Shown piece after piece: positions 1-7,774 of a DNA stretch of 64,000 nt (its first letter is position 1; each line of letters opens with the position of its first letter). The DNA comes from CAVQRC01 sp963715045. GTDB taxonomy: Bacteria > Planctomycetota > Planctomycetia > Pirellulales > Lacipirellulaceae. The notes under the pieces are model-generated. The model saw nothing but the letters and a program-made list of their open reading frames with translations. It did no database searches and was not told where the DNA came from. The stretch is from the NCBI GenBank assembly GCA_963715045.1, contig CAVQRC010000026.1:124001-188000 (forward strand), given 5' to 3'. A program made the position numbers and the translations under genes.

Positions 1-283
1 CGTGGTCGCGGTAGATGTCCCCCTGGACTTCGTCGGGGAGCAGGATGTTGACCAGGTCGGCCTTCCGCGTCGCTTCGTCGACCGGAAGTGGTTCGAATCC
101 GTGACTGGTCGCCAGTTCGTAATTGCGACCACCCGGCCGCTGCCCGACGATGACTTTCGCGCCACTGTCCCGAAGGTTCTGGGCATGGGCGTGCCCTTGC
201 GAGCCGTAGCCGAGAATGGCGATCGTCTTGCCCTTGAGCAGGGACAGGTCGGCATCATCATCGTAGTAGATTTTAGCGGCCAT
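1..283 (-). CDS. ilvC: Ketol-acid reductoisomerase, N-terminal part (window edge)
   Basis: Only the first 94 codons lie in the window; the gene continues past base 1. Reading the minus strand from the ATG at 283 gives a start MAAKIYYDDDADLSLLKGK followed by the Rossmann dinucleotide-binding motif GYGSQGHAHAQNLRDSG at about residues 24-40. This is the typical NADPH-binding N-terminus of IlvC, which converts acetolactate or acetohydroxybutyrate to the dihydroxy acid in valine, isoleucine and leucine synthesis. It lies downstream of ilvN on the same strand, which supports a joint role, although 298 bases holding two repeat elements separate them. Identity is clear from motif and length of match; the C-terminal half cannot be judged. 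Confidence 0.93.
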   Translation of the reverse strand, partial: MAAKIYYDDDADLSLLKGKTIAILGYGSQGHAHAQNLRDSGAKVIVGQRPGGRNYELATSHGFEPLPVDEATRKADLVNILLPDEVQGDIYRDH

Positions 284-362
284 GAATTCACTCCGGGATA
301 CACTTGGTCAAAGGTCGGGTTAGGTCGGTCGTGAGCGACCGGAGCGGCGCGGGGGCTCTCAT

Positions 363-436
363 AGCCGATCCGAAAACCAGCTCCAGCTACCAGATTCCCC
401 GGCGGTGGGACACGCTCATCGAGGTTCTTGGATAGG
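363..436 (-). repeat. 75-bp interspersed element, copy A
   Basis: Copy of the dispersed element with the core ATTCCCCGGCGGTGGGACAC, inverted relative to the 33 kb copy. It is head-to-tail with copy B, separated by a few T-rich bases, in the ilvN-ilvC gap. Its ends are more degenerate than in copies D and G. Confidence 0.7.
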
Positions 437-442
437 TTTTTG

Positions 443-518
443 GAGCCGATCCCAAAAATTGATTACAGCAACCGAATTCCCCGGCCGTGGGACACGTTCA
501 CTCGAATTTTGGGAAAGG
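443..518 (-). repeat. 75-bp interspersed element, copy B
   Basis: Starts GAGCCGATCCCAAAA, has the central AATTCCCCGGCCGTGGGACA and ends TTTTGGGAAAGG, so both terminal inverted repeats are recognisable. Same orientation as copy A, in the ilvN-ilvC gap. Confidence 0.8.
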
Positions 519-581
519 TTCTTAATCCGCAGCTGCCGGGTACGAATCCATCGCGGTCCACCCGGCGGCGACGGTAGCGAC

Positions 582-1118
582 TCAGGATGGATCCTCGGGC
601 TGAGGAGCGTGCCGCCGAAGACCGCCGGAACCACTCGAGCGACTGACTCCCCGGATCATCGCAATCCGCCCCGTCCGTACCAGTTCGATGATTTCAAAAG
701 GACGCATCAGATCGATGAACGCTTCGATCTTCTTCTCTTGTCCCGAAATCTCGATGATCACCTGTTCCGGAGCAACGTCGACGATCCGCCCACGAAAGAT
801 ATCAGCCAGTTCGCGAATCTCCGCCCGCCGGCCCTGAGCCGCGTTGACTTTGATCAGCATCAGGTCTCGCTCGACGTACTCTTCGGAACTGATGTCGTAG
901 ACACGAACCACCGTCACGATTTTCTCGAGTTGCTTGCGAACCTGCTCCAGCACGCTGTCATCACCCACGACGACGAACGTCATTCGCGACAGATGGGGCT
1001 CCTCGGTCTCGCCGACCGCCAGGCTGTCGATGTTGTAGCCGCGCGAGGCGAGCATTCCCGATACGTGGGCCAGCACGCCGGGGACATTCTGAACGATCGC
1101 CGAGAGAACGTGACGCAT
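582..1118 (-). CDS. ilvN: Acetolactate synthase small (regulatory) subunit
   Basis: A 178-residue protein starting MRHVLSAIVQNVPGVLAHVS, an ACT domain with the expected pattern (GVLAHVSGMLASRGYNIDSL at about residues 14-33). The C-terminal small-subunit domain follows (RDLMLIKVNA, then FRGRIVDVAPEQVIIE and MRPFEIIELVRTGRIAM). The ACT domain binds valine and tunes the catalytic IlvB subunit, the first common step of branched-chain amino acid synthesis. The tail after GRIAMIRG is about 18 residues longer than the usual ending. ilvC follows on the same strand. No ilvB is visible: the upstream neighbour is the divergent uvrA gene, so the large subunit must be encoded elsewhere. Confidence 0.95.
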   Translation of the reverse strand: MRHVLSAIVQNVPGVLAHVSGMLASRGYNIDSLAVGETEEPHLSRMTFVVVGDDSVLEQVRKQLEKIVTVVRVYDISSEEYVERDLMLIKVNAAQGRRAEIRELADIFRGRIVDVAPEQVIIEISGQEKKIEAFIDLMRPFEIIELVRTGRIAMIRGVSRSSGSGGLRRHAPQPEDPS

Positions 1119-1198
1119 GGGAATCGGACGTTTCGTGGGGAGAATCGGAAGATCGACATGATATCGGGGCGGGCGATCAGGGGCCAGGGGGAGTGTCA

Positions 1199-1370
1199 GG
1201 GGTCAGGGGTCGGGGGGCGAATGAACCATGACTAACGACCCACGATGTTTCGTTGTTAGAACTTTGTCATCGCGGCCTCCGGCCGGGTCAGGGGTCAGGC
1301 CGTCGACAAAGCGGGGCCGTTTGTGCAAAACCAGCGTTTGTCACATCCCTGCCCCCCGACCCCTGACCCC
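1199..1370. repeat. Perfect 20-bp G/C-rich inverted repeat between ilvN and uvrA
   Basis: The arm at 1199-1218 (GGGGTCAGGGGTCGGGGGGC) is the exact reverse complement of 1351-1370. The flanks repeat the same GGGGTCA/GGGGTCG unit imperfectly (about 1180-1200, 1286-1300, 1371-1397). The arms could form a long stem with a loop of about 130 bases, and the G runs could form quadruplexes. A related unit lies near 19690. The structure fills the divergent ilvN/uvrA gap and runs up to the uvrA coding start. Confidence 0.75.
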
Positions 1371-1390
1371 CGACCCCTGACCACCGACCC

Positions 1391-4183
1391 CTGACCACCT
1401 CTCCCCCACTCCTCCGCATTCGTGGTGCTCGGACGCACAACCTGAAGGACATCGATCTCGATATCCCGCGGGAGCGGTTCGTCGTGGTCACCGGTCCGAG
1501 TGGGTCGGGCAAGAGTTCGCTGGTGTTCGATACGCTGTTGGCCGAGGGACAGCGGCAGTATCTGGAGAGCCTTTCGGTTTCCGCTCGGCAGTATCTCGAT
1601 CAGATGCAGCGGCCCGACGTGGATCGCATCGAAGGCCTCGAGCCGACGGTCGCGGTGAGCCAGAGTCGCGGCGCGTCGAATCCCCGCAGCACGGTCGGTA
1701 CGCTCACGGAGATTTACGATTACCTGCGGCTGCTGTTCGCCCGCGTCGGTGCCGCCAATTGCCACGCCTGCGGGAGCCCGATCCGCCAGCAGACGTCCGA
1801 CGAAATCGCGACGGCGATCGGATCGCTCCCGGAGCGTACCCGAGTGATGCTGTTGGCTCCCCGCGTGCGGGGACGCAAGGGTGCCCACCGCGACGAGTTG
1901 GAAACGATTCGCAAGGCGGGGTACGTGCGGGTCCGTGTCGACGGCGTGGTACACGATCTGGACAATGTGCCTCCGCTGGCGAGCGGGCGAACTCATACCA
2001 TCGAGGCGATTGTCGATCGGCTCGTCATCCGGGCGGGAATCGAACCTCGGCTGGGGGAATCGGTGCGGCTCACGTCGTCTTTCGGATCGGGGCGAGTGAT
2101 CGTCGTCTATCAGGACGACGACGCGTGGTCGGAGCGGCTATACAGCACACAATACGCCTGTCCCGATTGCGGCGCGAGCATCGAGGAACTCGAGCCGCGT
2201 ACGTTCAGTTTCAATACCCCGCAGGGCGCATGCCCGACGTGCGACGGGCTCGGCGTCCTCGAGCACTTCGACCGGGACTTCGTCCTCCCCGATCGGACGC
2301 GGTCACTCGAAGACGGAGCGGTCGCCGCGTGGCAGGGGGCACCGCCGGCAAGGCTGAAGCAAAACCTCGACCTGCTGAAGGGATTTCTGACCACGCACCA
2401 ACTCCCGGCCGGGCAGCCTCTGGCGGCGTGGACGGCGAAGCAAGTCGCGGCGCTGTGGTCCGGCGACGGCGACAAGTTCGGCGGCCTGGAACAACTGCTG
2501 GAAAGCCAGTTCGCGGCCGCCCGCACCGAAACCGCGCGGCGGAAGCTGGGGATGTTTCGCAGCGAGATCGCGTGCCCCGCGTGCGGCGGGTCGCGGCTGC
2601 GGCCCGAACCCCGAGCCGTTCGGATCGGCCCGCTCTCGATTGACGGTCTGGGACGGCAGCCGGTCGATGAGGCAGTCGCCGCTCTCGACGCCGTCGAGCT
2701 TGGCGACGAGGACGCCACGATTGCCGATCCGCTGGTCGCCGAGATTCGCAAGCGACTCGCGTTTCTCGGCGAAGTGGGACTTGGCTACCTGACCCTCGAT
2801 CGAAGGTGCGACACGCTCAGCGGCGGCGAGTTGCAACGCGTCCGGCTGGCGGCGGGGATCGGCTCGGGACTGGTCGGTGCCCTGTACCTCCTGGACGAAC
2901 CGTCGATCGGACTGCATCCCCGCGATGCGGATCGCCTGATCGCGGCGCTGCGGCGCCTGCAGAGCCTGGGCAACTCCGTCCTGGTGGTGGAGCACGACGA
3001 AGCTTTCATGCGTCAGGCCGACTTCCTGATTGATATCGGTCCGGGTGCTGGCCCCGAGGGAGGACACGTCGTTGCCAGCGGTCGGCCTGAGCAAGTCGCG
3101 GCGAGTCCCACCTCGCCGACGGGCCGCTTCTTGTGCGGAGCGGACGCGATTGAGCCGCCCGCCAAACCTCGCCCGGTGGACTCCACAGCGACCCTGCGAC
3201 TGATCGGGGCAACGGCCCACAATCTCCGCGGCGTCGATCTCGAGTTACCTCTCGGTCGCCTGATTTCGATCACCGGCGTGAGCGGTTCCGGCAAGAGTTC
3301 GCTGATCGTCGAGACGCTGGCCCCGGCGTTGGCCCGCGAATTGCATCGCGCGGCTGCCAGGCCGGGACCCTTCGAGCGATTGGAAGGCAGCGACGCGGTC
3401 GCTCGACTGGTTCGCGTGGACCAGGCACCCATCGGACGCACGCCCCGGAGCAATGCGGCGACCTTCACGGGCGTGTTCGACGACGTCCGCAAGGTCTTTG
3501 CCAAGACCAAGGTCGCCCGCCAGCGCGGCTTTGCACCCAGCCGGTTCAGTTTCAATACCAAGGGCGGACGTTGTGCGGCCTGCGAAGGGTACGGCGAGAA
3601 GAAAATTGAGATGAATTTCTTGCCCGATGTCTATGTCGAATGCAACGTCTGCCGGGGGCGACGATTCGACGCCCAAACGCTCACCGCGCGATACAAACAG
3701 AAGTCGATCGCAGACGTGCTCGACATGCCAGTTGCCGAAGCTCATGAATTCTTTGCCAACCACCCGACCATTCACCGCATGTTGTCGGCCCTGTTGGATG
3801 TGGGCCTCGGCTATCTTCCGCTGGGGCAACCCTCCACCACGATCTCCGGCGGCGAAGCCCAGCGGATCAAGCTGGCAGCCGAATTGGGTCGTGCGCGGAG
3901 TGAACACACCTTGTTCATTCTCGACGAGCCGACAACCGGCCTGCACGCCCTCGACGTCAAGCGTCTGCTGTCGGTGTTGCAGCAACTGGTGGACGCCGGA
4001 AACACGGTCGTCGTCATCGAACATCACCTGGAAGTGATCCGCTCCAGCGATTGGATCATCGACCTGGGGCCCGAAGGAGGATCCTCGGGCGGCACCATCG
4101 TCACCGCCGGTTCGCCGCAGCAGGTGGCGGCACACCCCACCAGCCACACGGGTCGCTTCCTCGCAAAAAGACCCCTGGGGTGA
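1391..4183 (+). CDS. uvrA: Excinuclease ABC subunit A, start codon unclear
   Basis: DNA-damage recognition ATPase of nucleotide excision repair. Numbering from 1391 (930 residues), the order is: first Walker A GPSGSGKSS near 35; the UvrB-interaction region (LLAPRVRGRKGAHRDELE) near 155-230; zinc-finger cysteines CPDCG near 256 and CPTCDG near 281; signature LSGGELQR near 476 with LLDEPSIGLHPRD; second Walker A GVSGSGKSS near 630; second zinc finger CAACEGYG and CNVCRG near 730-752; second signature ISGGEAQR with LDEPTTGLH near 818-846. Length is normal for UvrA and the UvrB-binding insert is present, unlike UvrA2. The conserved start RIRGARTHNLKDIDLD is encoded upstream of the first GTG (1484). 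Between the in-frame stop at 1364-1366 and that motif there is no ATG, GTG or TTG, only CTG 1391 and ATT 1418. CTG 1391 is my best guess. Confidence 0.9.
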   Translation: MTTSPPLLRIRGARTHNLKDIDLDIPRERFVVVTGPSGSGKSSLVFDTLLAEGQRQYLESLSVSARQYLDQMQRPDVDRIEGLEPTVAVSQSRGASNPRSTVGTLTEIYDYLRLLFARVGAANCHACGSPIRQQTSDEIATAIGSLPERTRVMLLAPRVRGRKGAHRDELETIRKAGYVRVRVDGVVHDLDNVPPLASGRTHTIEAIVDRLVIRAGIEPRLGESVRLTSSFGSGRVIVVYQDDDAWSERLYSTQYACPDCGASIEELEPRTFSFNTPQGACPTCDGLGVLEHFDRDFVLPDRTRSLEDGAVAAWQGAPPARLKQNLDLLKGFLTTHQLPAGQPLAAWTAKQVAALWSGDGDKFGGLEQLLESQFAAARTETARRKLGMFRSEIACPACGGSRLRPEPRAVRIGPLSIDGLGRQPVDEAVAALDAVELGDEDATIADPLVAEIRKRLAFLGEVGLGYLTLDRRCDTLSGGELQRVRLAAGIGSGLVGALYLLDEPSIGLHPRDADRLIAALRRLQSLGNSVLVVEHDEAFMRQADFLIDIGPGAGPEGGHVVASGRPEQVAASPTSPTGRFLCGADAIEPPAKPRPVDSTATLRLIGATAHNLRGVDLELPLGRLISITGVSGSGKSSLIVETLAPALARELHRAAARPGPFERLEGSDAVARLVRVDQAPIGRTPRSNAATFTGVFDDVRKVFAKTKVARQRGFAPSRFSFNTKGGRCAACEGYGEKKIEMNFLPDVYVECNVCRGRRFDAQTLTARYKQKSIADVLDMPVAEAHEFFANHPTIHRMLSALLDVGLGYLPLGQPSTTISGGEAQRIKLAAELGRARSEHTLFILDEPTTGLHALDVKRLLSVLQQLVDAGNTVVVIEHHLEVIRSSDWIIDLGPEGGSSGGTIVTAGSPQQVAAHPTSHTGRFLAKRPLG

Positions 4184-4224
4184 ATGGGGTAATTATCGAC
4201 CTCGAGCCGATCGCAGCCGCCCGT

Positions 4225-5349
4225 TCACAGGTTCCGCTCGTAGAGCCGATACGTTTTCTTCCGCTCCACGCCGCTATGCTCGAGGGATCGGCGGGAGAGA
4301 TGGTTGTCTTCGAGGACCCATGAGAACTCGGCTTCGTTGATTTCGGTCGCCCTGACGACCTTCTCGAGTTCGGACAGCAGTGCCAGACCGACTCCCCATT
4401 GCTGGTATTCGGGGAGGACGTTGGCGCTGATCACGCGAGCGCGACCGATCGCCCCGCGGTTGCGGAGCAGCTTGAGGAAGCCGAATGGAAACAAGCGTCC
4501 ATCAATGGCCTTGATCCGCGGGTTGTAGTCGAGCAGAGCGAGCACGGCACCGATCGGCTTGCCGTCGATTTCCGCGATCGAGGTGAGTTGCGGCACGATG
4601 AGGTGCTTCAGACCCTTGGCCATGTGCTCGGCCTCACGCGGCGAAAGGGGAACCGCCCCCCACGTGCCCACGAGCGAACGGTTGTAGATCTCGAGAAACA
4701 GCTGAACTTCAGCGCTGAGTTTCCTGGGATTCATCGGTCGCAGCGAGATATTGAATCGCCGAATGACCTCCTGGGAGAGAAAACTGATTTTGGTGTCCAT
4801 CGTATCGAGCATTTCGACGTGACCCCAGAATGCGTAGAGATCCTTGAGCTTCGCGAAACCGGCCTGCTCGACGAGCCGCTCATAGAAGGGCCGGTTGTAG
4901 GTCATCATGAACGTGGGCGGCTCGTCGAAGCCATCGATCAGCAGGCCAAGTTCGTAATTGAGTGACGGATTGATCGGGCCGCGGATCGTGGTCATGCCCT
5001 CGGCGGCAAGCCATTGTGCCGCAGCGGCGAACAGGGCGTCGGCGACCTCCTGATCGTCGATGGTTTCGAAGAAGCCGAAAAAGCCGTCGTGTGCTTCGTA
5101 ACGCTCGTTGTGAGCGTCATTGACCATGGCATGAATGCGTCCGCACGGCGTCCCGTCCCGGACCGCGTAGAAGGCCTGACCCTTGGCCCGATCGTAGAAC
5201 GGATGTGCCGCGAAACCGAGAAGTTCCCACTGGTTGCGGCGGAGCGGTGGGATCCAGAACGGGTCGTCGCGGTAGAGCTCCCAGGGTAGGTGGAAGAACT
5301 TCTTCTTATCGCGGCGACCGCGGACGGCGACGATTTCGATGGCAGGCAT
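4225..5349 (-). CDS. GNAT-like N-acetyltransferase, two-domain
   Basis: A 374-residue protein starting MPAIEIVAVRGRRDKKKF. The start at 5349 is preferred over the ATG at 5358 because AGGA sits eight bases upstream. The N-terminal part (LPWELYRDDPFWIPPLRR) and a middle stretch (IRGPINPSLNYELGLLIDGF) match a family of uncharacterised acyltransferase-like proteins. The C-terminal part (ISANVLPEYQQWGVGLALLSELEK, then EFSWVLEDNHLSRRSLEHSG) has the acetyl-CoA-binding pattern of GNAT enzymes. Substrate unknown. It is convergent with uvrA, whose stop lies 42 bases away, and has no operon partner. Confidence 0.75.
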   Translation of the reverse strand: MPAIEIVAVRGRRDKKKFFHLPWELYRDDPFWIPPLRRNQWELLGFAAHPFYDRAKGQAFYAVRDGTPCGRIHAMVNDAHNERYEAHDGFFGFFETIDDQEVADALFAAAAQWLAAEGMTTIRGPINPSLNYELGLLIDGFDEPPTFMMTYNRPFYERLVEQAGFAKLKDLYAFWGHVEMLDTMDTKISFLSQEVIRRFNISLRPMNPRKLSAEVQLFLEIYNRSLVGTWGAVPLSPREAEHMAKGLKHLIVPQLTSIAEIDGKPIGAVLALLDYNPRIKAIDGRLFPFGFLKLLRNRGAIGRARVISANVLPEYQQWGVGLALLSELEKVVRATEINEAEFSWVLEDNHLSRRSLEHSGVERKKTYRLYERNL

Positions 5350-5523
5350 GCGGCCCATCCTAGAAAGCCCGCCAAAACCGCGAAAGGCAGGCGAATCCCA
5401 GACCCGAGTCCCGCTGGATTTTCCGGTGTAACACCTGAACCGTTCGCCCGCTTGTAGTTGCAGAGGGGATTGAACACGTCCCGCAAACTACCCGAAACCT
5501 TTTCTGATAGAGGAGTTTTGACC

Positions 5524-6150
5524 ATGACCCGCTTCGCCACCAGCAGCCTGCTCGCCGTCGCCGTCGCCGCCACCCTGTTCGCTACCGCCCAGACTGCCGA
5601 TGCCGGCGGGTGCGGGAAGCATCGCAGCTACTACCGGCCGCCCGTCCGCGTCTACCACCGTCCGGTCCACGTTGTTCGCCCCGTGGTCGTCACTCCCGCT
5701 CCCATCGTTACCCCAGCCGCCGTATTGGCCCCGGCACCTGCCCCGGCACCTGGCCCGCGGCTGACGTCGGTTCCGGTTGGTTCAACGATCACGCTGCCCG
5801 GGAATTTCCTCGGCGATCAACCCGGTCAGGCATTCCTCGTGATGGGCCAGGGCCAGGTCAAGCTGCCACTGCAGATTCGCAACTGGACGCCCGGTGCCGT
5901 GACGCTTTCCCTGCCGCCGATGGGACTCGTCAAGGAAACGCCGGCCCAGATCGCGATCTTGCTTCCAAACGGCCAGATCGGCAACCAGGTCGACGTCCTG
6001 CTCGTCGCTCCGGCGAACGTGATCGTGCACCCCAATGGCGCCGCCCCGACCGCCGCTATTGGCCCGGCCCCAGCCCCGACCGCGATCCCCGGTCCGATCC
6101 GCATCGAAGGACAGCAGACTGCCATGGCCGGTCTGCCGTTCGGGAGCTGA
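5524..6150 (+). CDS. Small secreted protein, unknown function
   Basis: 208 residues. The ATG at 5524 is chosen because GAGGAG lies just upstream and a signal peptide begins there (MTRFATSSLLAVAVAATLFA, cleavage near TADA-G). Next comes a His/Tyr/Arg-rich stretch (KHRSYYRPPVRVYHRPVHVV), then a Pro/Ala linker. A folded core of about 90 residues follows (VPVGSTITLPGNFLGDQPGQ, then VKLPLQIRNWTPGAVTLSLP), with the look of an IPT/TIG-like beta-sandwich, and a second Pro/Ala tail. Likely exported to the periplasm or surface. I cannot assign a function. A strong hairpin terminator follows within 40 bases, so it is probably a single-gene unit. Confidence 0.8.
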   Translation: MTRFATSSLLAVAVAATLFATAQTADAGGCGKHRSYYRPPVRVYHRPVHVVRPVVVTPAPIVTPAAVLAPAPAPAPGPRLTSVPVGSTITLPGNFLGDQPGQAFLVMGQGQVKLPLQIRNWTPGAVTLSLPPMGLVKETPAQIAILLPNGQIGNQVDVLLVAPANVIVHPNGAAPTAAIGPAPAPTAIPGPIRIEGQQTAMAGLPFGS

Positions 6151-6183
6151 AGCCGCCGCTTCGGCCACCATGAAACCCTCTCA

Positions 6184-6226
6184 CAGCCGGTCGCGAGACT
6201 TTCGAGTCTCGCGGCTGGCTTTTTTG
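6184..6226 (+). terminator. Rho-independent terminator
   Basis: A stem formed by CAGCCGGTCGCGAGACT and AGTCTCGCGGCTGG around a TTCG loop is followed by a run of T. It lies 34 bases after the stop of the secreted-protein gene. Confidence 0.9.
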
Positions 6227-6275
6227 TGGAGACGGGGCACTCCGTGACCCGAGCCAAACCGCGACCAAGTCCCAT

Positions 6276-6438
6276 GGCCGCATGGACCCTCGCGGCCGCC
6301 GGAAAGCCGAGCCGGCGATGGCTCAACGTCCCCGCCACGGGAGTGGCGGGACTACACGGCCGCATGGAACCCGCGGCCGCCAGGAAAGCCGAATCGGCGA
6401 TGGCTCAACGTCCCCGCCACGGAGTGACGGGACTACAC
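6276..6438. repeat. Tandem direct repeat, two units of about 82 bp
   Basis: Unit 1 (6276-6357) and unit 2 (6358-6438) both start GGCCGCATGGA and end GGGACTACAC, with the shared core GGCGATGGCTCAACGTCCCC. They differ at only a few positions. Flanking the pair, GAGACGGGGCACTCCGTGACC occurs at about 6230 and again at about 6440, so a larger unit may have been duplicated. No coding sense was found in the 6226-6543 gap. Confidence 0.85.
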
Positions 6439-6543
6439 GTAGACGGGGCACTCCGTGACCGTAAAACCGCGCGATCGCCGCAGGAGCGCGGCCGCCGGAA
6501 TGGCCCGGCGGCGGTGACATCCCCGGGACGGGCTACAGCGGGA

Positions 6544-7701
6544 CTACACGCGTTCGAAGATCGTGGCAATACCCTGGCCGACCCCGATACACATGGTGGC
6601 CAGTCCGAGCGTGGCATCGTGATCGAGCATGTTGTTGATCAGCGTCGTTGCGATGCGGGCGCCGCTGGCTCCGAGAGGGTGGCCAATCGCGATCGCGCCG
6701 CCGCGTACGTTGACCTTCTCCGGATTGAGATCGAGCATCTGGATGCAGGCGAGGGCCTGAGACGCGAATGCTTCGTTGAGTTCGATGAGGTCGATGTCGT
6801 CCAGTTCAAGCCCCGCCCTGTGCAAGGCCTTGCTGGTGGCGGGGACCGGGCCGGTTCCCATCACGCTGGGGTCGACACCGGCGACGGCCGTCGACCGGAT
6901 GCGGACGAGCGGCTTGAGGCCCAGGGCAGCGGCCTTTTCCTCCGACATGACAAGCAATGCGGCCGCACCATCGTTGAGCGGCGAACTGTTACCAGCGGTC
7001 ACGGTCCCCAGGCCCGGCATAAATGCGGGCGACAGGGCGGCGAGGGCTTCGGCACTCGTGTCGGGGCGAACGCATTGATCGCGGTCGACGAGGAATCGAT
7101 GGCCGTCCTCGTCGCGTCCGTAGACGGGGATGATCTCGCGGGCGAACTCGCCTGCTTCCTGGGCGGCCGCTGCTTTGCGATGGCTGTGCAGCGCGAATTC
7201 GTCCTGCGCCTCGCGGCTGATCCCGCTCGTCTGGGCGAGAAACTCAGCCGTCACACCCATCATCAGCGCACCTTTGCTGGTCCGCTGAAACAGCTTCGGA
7301 TTCAGGTCCATCGAGGCGTCAATTGCAATGTGCTGCATGTGCTCGAGCCCGCCGGCAATCTGTACGTCTTCCACGCCGGCGGCGATGGCGTGCGAGGCCT
7401 GGTTGAGCGCCTGCAGGCTGGACCCACAGAGTCGATTGACCGTCGCCCCGGCGGTTTCGACCGGCAGCCCTGACATCAGGGCCACGGTGCGGGCCACGTT
7501 CAATCCCTGCTCCAGTTGTTGCTGGGTGTTGCCGAGAATGACGTCGTCGACTTCGGCCGGATCGATGCCGGTCCGCTCCAGGAGCGCTTTGACGACGTGG
7601 ACGGCGAGATCGTCGGACCGCACATCGCGAAACCATCCGCGTTGGGCGTGAGCGCGACCGATTCCGGTGCGGCAACAATCAACGATAACGGCAGTTTTCA
7701 T
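6544..7701 (-). CDS. fadA: Acetyl-CoA acyltransferase (thiolase)
   Basis: 385 residues, normal for the family. The nucleophilic cysteine is in NRLCGSSLQALNQA (about residue 91). The C-terminal active-site motifs are NEAFASQALA, GGAIAIGHPLGASGAR (catalytic His) and MCIGVGQG (second Cys). The enzyme thiolytically cleaves 3-ketoacyl-CoA, the last step of beta-oxidation, or runs in reverse as acetoacetyl-CoA synthesis. The gene for the FadB-type multifunctional enzyme is 73 bases upstream on the same strand. That makes a trifunctional-type beta-oxidation pair and favours the degradative role. Confidence 0.93.
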   Translation of the reverse strand: MKTAVIVDCCRTGIGRAHAQRGWFRDVRSDDLAVHVVKALLERTGIDPAEVDDVILGNTQQQLEQGLNVARTVALMSGLPVETAGATVNRLCGSSLQALNQASHAIAAGVEDVQIAGGLEHMQHIAIDASMDLNPKLFQRTSKGALMMGVTAEFLAQTSGISREAQDEFALHSHRKAAAAQEAGEFAREIIPVYGRDEDGHRFLVDRDQCVRPDTSAEALAALSPAFMPGLGTVTAGNSSPLNDGAAALLVMSEEKAAALGLKPLVRIRSTAVAGVDPSVMGTGPVPATSKALHRAGLELDDIDLIELNEAFASQALACIQMLDLNPEKVNVRGGAIAIGHPLGASGARIATTLINNMLDHDATLGLATMCIGVGQGIATIFERV

Positions 7702-7774
7702 GATTCAATCGTTGGGTGTGGAGCGGGTCGAGCCACGGGGCGGAGCGGCAGGCACCCGTGCAGTTTCGAAGGAT

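Noticed and set aside
405..1235. Long plus-strand ORF opposite ilvN
   Set aside because: Composition is that of an antisense shadow; the minus-strand ilvN has clear family motifs.
1180..1400. Possible CRISPR-like array
   Set aside because: Units are short, irregular and inverted; no equal-length spacers and no cas genes in the window.
1759..2643. Arg-rich ORF overlapping uvrA
   Set aside because: Out-of-frame reading of a GC-rich gene with no family resemblance.
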